From Bacteroidota bacterium (GTDB lineage Bacteria; Bacteroidota; Bacteroidia; Bacteroidales; Bacteroidaceae): a stretch of 64,000 nucleotides of DNA. A program made the translations under genes and the position numbers. The stretch covers positions 1 to 64,000 of the forward strand of contig JAFABG010000017.1 in the NCBI GenBank assembly GCA_023426145.1, in the 5' to 3' direction. This document shows positions 59,109 through 64,000 of this stretch, in pieces. The notes below the pieces were generated by a model. The model was not told the DNA's origin. It made no database searches and worked only from the letters and a program-made list of their open reading frames with translations. Position 1 is the first letter of the stretch. Every line of letters starts with the position of its first letter.

Positions 59109-61523
59109 ATGAAAAAGCTATATATAACTTTTGTATTCTTGTTGGTATCTCTTTCTGTGGTGCTAGCAGAGGCTCCTGTGCGAAATGTTTCTTTAAAAGG
59201 AAAAGTAACAGATGAAAGAGATGGAAGTCCATTAATTGGTGTGAATGTTTATTTTCCTGATTTGAAGCAAGGCGCTATTACCGATGTTCAGGGAAACTAT
59301 GTTGTCACGAATTTGCCTGATATAAAAACGACGTTGCAAGTCACCTATGTAGGACATCAAACAATAGTGAGAACGGTAGATTTAAGAACAGTGAGAGCGC
59401 TTAATTTCTCATTGAAAGAGTCGAATGCTGAGATCAATGAGGTAGTTATCACTGCGCTGACAGGGAATACCTTGATCAAACATACCCCTTCGCCTATTTC
59501 GTATGTATCGAAAAAGGAGTTGGAACAACAATCGTCGACCAATATCATTGATGCCATTGCCAAGCAGCCGGGCATCTCGCAGATTACTACGGGAAGTAGC
59601 ATTTCTAAACCTGTCATCAGGGGATTGGGCTATAATCGGGTAGTGGTGATTAATGATGGAATTAGGCAAGAAGGTCAGCAATGGGGAGATGAACATGGGA
59701 TAGAAATTGATGCACAGGGAGTGAATTCTGTGGAGATTTTGAAAGGCCCTGCCAGTTTGATCTACGGTTCGGATGCAATGGCCGGGGTTATCAATTTCAA
59801 GTCGGCACCTATCTTGCCAGAAGGCTCTCTGAAAGCTAATCTATCTTCTGAATATCAAACGAATAACGGATTGTTCAGTTACTCCATTAACACAGCGGGC
59901 AATAAGAAAGGATTCGTCTGGAATTGGCGCTATAGCGATAAAATGGCACATGCTTATAAAAATAAATACGATGGTTATGTCTACAATTCCGGGTTCAGAG
60001 AGCGTGCACTTTCCGGTTTGCTGGGTATCAGCCGTAGCTGGGGCTACTCTCATTTAATACTTGATTACTATCATCTCACTCCGGGCATTGTAGAAGGAGA
60101 TCGGGATGAGGCTACGGGAAGGTTCTTGAAGCCTGTCGTGATTGATGGTGAAGAGGGAGAAGCTGTGGCAACCGATGAGGATGGAAAGTCCTATCATCAT
60201 CAAATGCCTTATCAGCAGATCTATCATTATAAAGCAGTGTGGGATAATAGCTTATTGCTTGGTAATGGACACTTGAACACCACTATCGGTTATCAGCAAA
60301 ACAGACGACAGGAGTTTGAGGATATACTATCGCCGAAAGATTATGCCTTATATTTCCAGTTGCACACGGTGAACTATGATGCCCGATATACCCTGCCCGA
60401 TGTGCTTGGCTATAAGATGGTGGTAGGTGCGAATGGGATGTATCAGCGTTCGTTGAATAAAGGTTCGGAGTTTCTCATTCCCCAGTATAATTTGTTTGAT
60501 ATTGGTGCTTTTGTGATGGCAAGTCGCACATTCGACAAACTGGATGTTAGTGGAGGTATACGTTTTGATCATCGTCACAATCATGGCAAGGCGTTGTATC
60601 TGAATGAGAACGAAGAAGTGGTTGGGCCCAACACTCCCGGATCGGAGGAGAAGTTTACTGATTTCTCTCGTAATTTTCAGGGCATTAGTGGTAGTTTAGG
60701 AATAACTTATCAGCTTTCTGATGCATGGTATACGAAACTAAATTTGTCGAGAGGCTTCAGAGCACCTAATATCAGCGAGCTCTCCTCTAATGGTGCTCAT
60801 GAAGGTACGGTGCGTTATGAAAGAGGAAATATAGACTTGAAAGCGGAAAGCAGTTGGCAGGCCGATTGGGAGATTGGCTATTCGTCTTCCATGCTGTCCG
60901 GACAACTTTCTTTGTTTGCCAATAGGATTAATAATTATATATTTTCTCATAAGTTACTCAATGATCAGGGCGAAGACTTGTTGACGGACGGGTATCAAAC
61001 GTACCAGTTTGTTTCGGGTGATGCCCGCATTTTGGGAGGCGAAGCGAGCGTCGATTTCCATCCGGTGGAACGGTTGCATTTTCAGAACACCTTCTCTTAT
61101 GTGAATTCTGTTCAGCTCAACCAGCCCGACTCTACTAAATATCTGCCTTTTACTCCGGCTCCTAAATGGATCTCCGAGGTGCGTTACGATCTTATCCGTC
61201 ACGGCAAAACACTCAATAATACCTACGTTTCTTTTGGACTTGAAACGAACTTAAAGCAAGATCACATTTACTCTGCTTTTGGCACCGAAACGGCTACGCC
61301 ATCTTATACGTTATTGAATGCTTCGCTCGGCACCGATTTTATGTATCGCGGTCGTACGATAGCTTCGCTCTATTTCACAGCGAATAACTTAACGAATAAA
61401 GCCTATCAAAATCATTTGAGTCGATTGAAGTATACCGATGAAAATGCGTTGACCGGAAGGAGAGGGGTTTATAACATGGGACGTAATTTCTCTATCAAGT
61501 TATTGATTCCTTTAAGTTTCTAA
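59109..61523 (+). CDS. TonB-dependent receptor, likely for a metal or small ligand
   Basis: An 804-residue outer-membrane receptor without an STN domain, so it is not coupled to an anti-sigma factor. Order: signal peptide (MKKLYITFVFLLVSLSVVLA), carboxypeptidase-regulatory-like domain (SLKGKVTDERDGSPLIGVNV), plug (IIDAIAKQPGISQITTGSSI, VIRGLGYNRVVVINDGIRQE, VEILKGPASLIYGSDAMAGV) and barrel ending NFSIKLLIPLSF. His-rich loops (YHHQMPYQQIYHY; DHRHNHG) and the His/Cys-rich neighbour upstream suggest a transition-metal ligand. The substrate is an inference. Confidence 0.9.
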   Translation: MKKLYITFVFLLVSLSVVLAEAPVRNVSLKGKVTDERDGSPLIGVNVYFPDLKQGAITDVQGNYVVTNLPDIKTTLQVTYVGHQTIVRTVDLRTVRALNFSLKESNAEINEVVITALTGNTLIKHTPSPISYVSKKELEQQSSTNIIDAIAKQPGISQITTGSSISKPVIRGLGYNRVVVINDGIRQEGQQWGDEHGIEIDAQGVNSVEILKGPASLIYGSDAMAGVINFKSAPILPEGSLKANLSSEYQTNNGLFSYSINTAGNKKGFVWNWRYSDKMAHAYKNKYDGYVYNSGFRERALSGLLGISRSWGYSHLILDYYHLTPGIVEGDRDEATGRFLKPVVIDGEEGEAVATDEDGKSYHHQMPYQQIYHYKAVWDNSLLLGNGHLNTTIGYQQNRRQEFEDILSPKDYALYFQLHTVNYDARYTLPDVLGYKMVVGANGMYQRSLNKGSEFLIPQYNLFDIGAFVMASRTFDKLDVSGGIRFDHRHNHGKALYLNENEEVVGPNTPGSEEKFTDFSRNFQGISGSLGITYQLSDAWYTKLNLSRGFRAPNISELSSNGAHEGTVRYERGNIDLKAESSWQADWEIGYSSSMLSGQLSLFANRINNYIFSHKLLNDQGEDLLTDGYQTYQFVSGDARILGGEASVDFHPVERLHFQNTFSYVNSVQLNQPDSTKYLPFTPAPKWISEVRYDLIRHGKTLNNTYVSFGLETNLKQDHIYSAFGTETATPSYTLLNASLGTDFMYRGRTIASLYFTANNLTNKAYQNHLSRLKYTDENALTGRRGVYNMGRNFSIKLLIPLSF

Positions 61524-61584
61524 AATCATAGTGTGTAGTCTTTCTACTCATTTCAGAAGGCTCACAAATTTTTAGTAGTAAGAT

Positions 61585-61628
61585 GGGTTGCACGTCTCTT
61601 TGGCGGGAGATGTGCAACCTTTTTTTTT
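61585..61628 (+). terminator. Terminator behind the TonB receptor gene
   Basis: GGTTGCACGTCTC pairs with GGAGATGTGCAACC (one mismatch), then eight or more T. Confidence 0.85.
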
Positions 61629-61836
61629 AAAACCAAGTGCAGGCATTTAGCAAATTGACAAAATGAATATTTAGTCCGTTCAGAATCGAATTTTCCTGCC
61701 CAATGGCAAGAGTGATTGAAAAAACGCGAACGAAAATCTGTATTTTGCTTATAGATAGAGTGATGCGTTTATCCTTACAAGTCTAATAATTCGGGAATCG
61801 TCTTCTTATTGCCCAAGATGGGGCTTGGAGGCATCT

Positions 61837-61945
61837 GATATGAATCTCTAGTTTGTTGGACATTAATGTCTGATCGATTGGGTAAGTTTACCCAACTTAC
61901 AAGAGATTAATCTCCTATAAGTTGGATATAAATCTCTAGTCTGTT
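61837..61945. repeat. Cluster of palindromes with a 21-bp direct repeat at its ends
   Basis: GATATGAATCTCTAGTTTGTT (61837-61857) recurs with two changes at 61925-61945. Between them are GACATTAATGTC (61859-61870), TTGGGTAA-GT-TTACCCAA (61878-61895) and GAGATTAATCTC (61903-61914), the last nested in an outer CAACTTA/TAAGTTG pair (61893-61899, 61918-61924). Confidence 0.75.
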
Positions 61946-62163
61946 AGCTAATGATTTTTTTGCATAAACATCCATGCAAGTGCAAATTGGCGCGGATTGA
62001 TTTGCATATTTATCCGTTGCTGCGTAGGGTAAATCGCTGGTTAGTAGTTTTTTGAAATCACGAATGTGAGCAAAAATGTCTTTATGCTACCTAAAATTGC
62101 CTATTATGAATCAAAAGCTGAACTTAAGATAAACACATCTTGAATTCATCCAAAGAAAATCCC

Positions 62164-62214
62164 CTTATTCGAGCGACTCTCTCAATGAAAAATGAGGCAG
62201 CTAGAATAAGGGGA
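62164..62214 (-). terminator. Putative terminator of the putA-like gene
   Basis: CCCCTTATTC (about 62161-62170) pairs with GAATAAGGGG (about 62204-62213) with a long internal loop; there is no strong T-run, so confidence is limited. Confidence 0.4.
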
Positions 62215-62229
62215 TGCTAAGTGTATTAA

Positions 62230-64000
62230 CTATTCGCAAGGAGGTACTTCCGAAATACTTCCGTATCGGTGGTACTCAAAGGCAATGCTTTGTTCCTTGA
62301 TATAGTGTATCAGTTCAATCCGTCCCTGTCTCACTGGAGGAGCTGTTGCAATATATTTGTTGGTTGCAGCTGCTCGTTCGTACATGATTTCGGGGATATC
62401 CGGTGAACAAGTTCTGATTCTTTCATACTCTGGCATTGCCTTCAGGAAGGCATCCAACGATTCTTTGCGGAGGGTGCAACCTGTAGCCGCTAGTCTCTCG
62501 CTGCGGTTATCAGCCGGATCGAAACTGATGGTCAATGGCGTGCCGCATGTGCGGGCAGCGAGTACGATCATTACAGCTTCATCGTCAGTGTGGTGAGGGA
62601 AAAGACGCAGAACCATGCTTTCTAAAGGCAGATAGCGGAACACATTCTGTTCGCCGAAGAGCTGGTTCACATCTCTCGGTTTCGAAAACTCTTCTTCATA
62701 GGCTTTAGCATAACTCTGTTTGTAGTCGGTTGTACTACCCGGTTTATCGCTTATGTTCATAAAACATGTACAATAATTTGGCCCTCCTGCTTTGATGCCA
62801 CCACCAAAGGCCGAGAGCTTCATGCCTCCGAAGGGTTGTCTATTCACGATAGCTCCCGTAATTCCTCGGTTGATGTATAAATTGCCTGCCATCACGGAAT
62901 TCTTCCATAGCTTCTGTTCCTTCTCATCCAAACTTTGCAGGCCGGAGGTCAGTCCGTAGTCTAATCCGTTCACTAGCCTGATTCCTTCTTCAAGATTTTC
63001 AATGCAAGCTACGCTGAGCAGAGGCCCGAACAGTTCCGTGCGGAAGGAGAAATTCTCCGGTTTCACGCCCCATTTAATTGTTGGAGCCAGTATGTATTCT
63101 TTCGCGTCAATGAAGCGTGGAGGAACCAGCCATGATTCTCCCTTTTCGAGGTGGAAAGCTTGCAGCAGTTTCTCATTCTTATTGGTAATCATCGGACCAA
63201 CGATATTACCCGCATTCCACACGCTACCGGTTTTTAGGCTTGTAGCTGCATCAATCAGTTTGCCTCGGAAGTTCTCATCTTCATATACTGAACGTTCGAC
63301 CAGCAACAGCGAACATGCCGAACATTTTTGGCCGGCATTGCCAAAGGCAGAAGTCACCACATTCATAATCGCATGATCGCGGTCGCCTGAAGCAGTCAGT
63401 ATAATGACGTTTTTGCCTCCCGTTTCTGCGGATAGTGGAGTGGCGGGGTTGGCTTTAGCAATTTGCTGAGCAGTGTCTGTTCCTCCGGTGAGAATGATAT
63501 GTTTGATGGCAGGTGCGGTGGTTAGCACTTTCAGTGCTTCGCGGTTAGTAATGATGACCTGAAGCGCTTCTTTCGGTACACCGGCCTCCCAAAATGCTTG
63601 GGCAAACATCCAAGCAACAGGTGCAGCAACAGTGGCAGGTTTCAGTATGACGGTGTTTCCTCCCGCCAATCCTGCTACTATTCCACCTACGGGTATGGCA
63701 CAAGGAAAGTTCCAAGGAGAAATAACCAATATGGTACCTTTGGGCTTCATCTCTATGTCGTCATGGGCAGCAAACTTCTTCATTGCTGTGGTATAGAAGC
63801 GCGCATAGTCTACAGCTTCTGAGACTTCCACGTCCCCTTCAATAACGGTCTTCCCCGTCACAGCGCACATACAGCCGATCAGATCGCCTCGCATATCAGC
63901 TAGCTTATTAGCAGCTTCATACATCATCCGGTGTCGTTCTTCGAGAGTCGTCTTTCTCCATCCTGTGGGGTCCGATTCAGCAATTTCGATAATCTTTTCC
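62230..64000 (-). CDS. putA: Bifunctional proline dehydrogenase / L-glutamate-gamma-semialdehyde dehydrogenase (PutA-type), C-terminal part
   Basis: The frame is open to the window edge (590 residues seen), so an N-terminal part, presumably the proline dehydrogenase domain, lies outside. The visible part is an aldehyde dehydrogenase: GTILVISPWNFPCAIPVGGI (NAD-binding, Asn), LSAETGGKN with the general-base Glu, FGNAGQKCSACSLLLVERSV with the catalytic Cys, and FGGMKLSAFG near the end. It oxidises glutamate semialdehyde to glutamate. A further 160 residues follow the ALDH core, as in trifunctional-like or long PutA proteins. That the N-terminal domain is PRODH is inferred from the linker sequence (TLEERHRMMYEAANKLADMR) and not seen. 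Confidence 0.85.
   Translation of the reverse strand, partial: EKIIEIAESDPTGWRKTTLEERHRMMYEAANKLADMRGDLIGCMCAVTGKTVIEGDVEVSEAVDYARFYTTAMKKFAAHDDIEMKPKGTILVISPWNFPCAIPVGGIVAGLAGGNTVILKPATVAAPVAWMFAQAFWEAGVPKEALQVIITNREALKVLTTAPAIKHIILTGGTDTAQQIAKANPATPLSAETGGKNVIILTASGDRDHAIMNVVTSAFGNAGQKCSACSLLLVERSVYEDENFRGKLIDAATSLKTGSVWNAGNIVGPMITNKNEKLLQAFHLEKGESWLVPPRFIDAKEYILAPTIKWGVKPENFSFRTELFGPLLSVACIENLEEGIRLVNGLDYGLTSGLQSLDEKEQKLWKNSVMAGNLYINRGITGAIVNRQPFGGMKLSAFGGGIKAGGPNYCTCFMNISDKPGSTTDYKQSYAKAYEEEFSKPRDVNQLFGEQNVFRYLPLESMVLRLFPHHTDDEAVMIVLAARTCGTPLTISFDPADNRSERLAATGCTLRKESLDAFLKAMPEYERIRTCSPDIPEIMYERAAATNKYIATAPPVRQGRIELIHYIKEQSIAFEYHRYGSISEVPPCE

Larger units (their letters stand above)
61629..62229. 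other. 600-bp intergenic region holding a palindrome cluster, no gene
   Basis: No coding frame of note. Between 61837 and 61945 lie nested palindromes and a direct repeat, listed separately. A short inverted sequence around 62160-62215 (CCCCTTATTC / GAATAAGGGG) precedes the end of the putA-like gene and can act as its terminator on the minus strand. Confidence 0.6.

Noticed and set aside
1..64000. CRISPR array or rRNA operon
   Set aside because: No regularly spaced repeats of CRISPR type and no rRNA-like stretches were seen; the repeats found are palindromes or single pairs.

Overview
The window reads as chromosomal DNA of a Bacteroides-like bacterium (order Bacteroidales). The support is two ECF sigma/FecR anti-sigma/TonB-receptor loci, one of them with a SusC/SusD pair; lipoproteins and secreted proteins of Bacteroidetes families (DUF4249, DUF4294, FISUMP, DUF4369-thioredoxins); a 33-residue 'smalltalk'-type gene; and more than twenty copies of the Bacteroidetes -7 promoter box TAnnTTTG placed just upstream of genes. 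These boxes also decide several start codons. I see no rRNA, tRNA or CRISPR array.

Layout. 1-5.6 kb: two adjacent secreted RHS/YD-type genes on the minus strand, the second cut by the window edge and carrying four PPC-like repeats at its N-terminus. 5.6-8.4 kb: a minus-strand cluster of small protein, Lin1244-type protein, HU-like protein, amidase and smalltalk gene. 8.5-20.9 kb: an orphan secreted protein, then housekeeping genes: miaB, a CoA-transferase/hydrolase, a PH-domain protein/dihydrolipoyl dehydrogenase/PBP4 operon, nadB, rubrerythrin and a SulP transporter. 21-32 kb: a self-contained regulon of sigma factor, anti-sigma, SusC, SusD, two lipoproteins and two thioredoxin-like proteins. 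32-37.8 kb: a radical-SAM protein, an HhH outer-membrane protein, a DUF4294 protein, a SpoU methyltransferase and nadA. 37.9-39.35 kb: a 1.46-kb element with perfect 18-bp terminal inverted repeats and 8-bp flanking direct repeats but no intact transposase. 39.4-45.9 kb: leuS-yitT-rdgB-ompA-like operon and an EamA transporter. 46-51.5 kb: a second sigma/anti-sigma/TonB receptor/DUF4249 locus. 52-58.4 kb: mutS and a ychF-panE-like-lgt-CAT-like operon. 58.6-61.5 kb: a His/Cys-rich small protein and a TonB receptor, probably for a metal. 62.2-64 kb: the C-terminal part of a PutA-type proline/P5C dehydrogenase.

The least explained items are the non-autonomous inverted-repeat element at 37.9-39.35 kb; two related short transcription units (11.2 kb plus strand, 51.85 kb minus strand) that each combine a -7 box, a shared U-rich body and a terminator; the split RHS pair with PPC-like repeats; a three-copy GGTGTCACTATCC hairpin behind the SulP gene; a cluster of palindromes at 61.84-61.95 kb; and a 13-bp repeat placed before both genes of the putative metal locus. 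Function calls rest on reading translated motifs by eye. No database search was possible.
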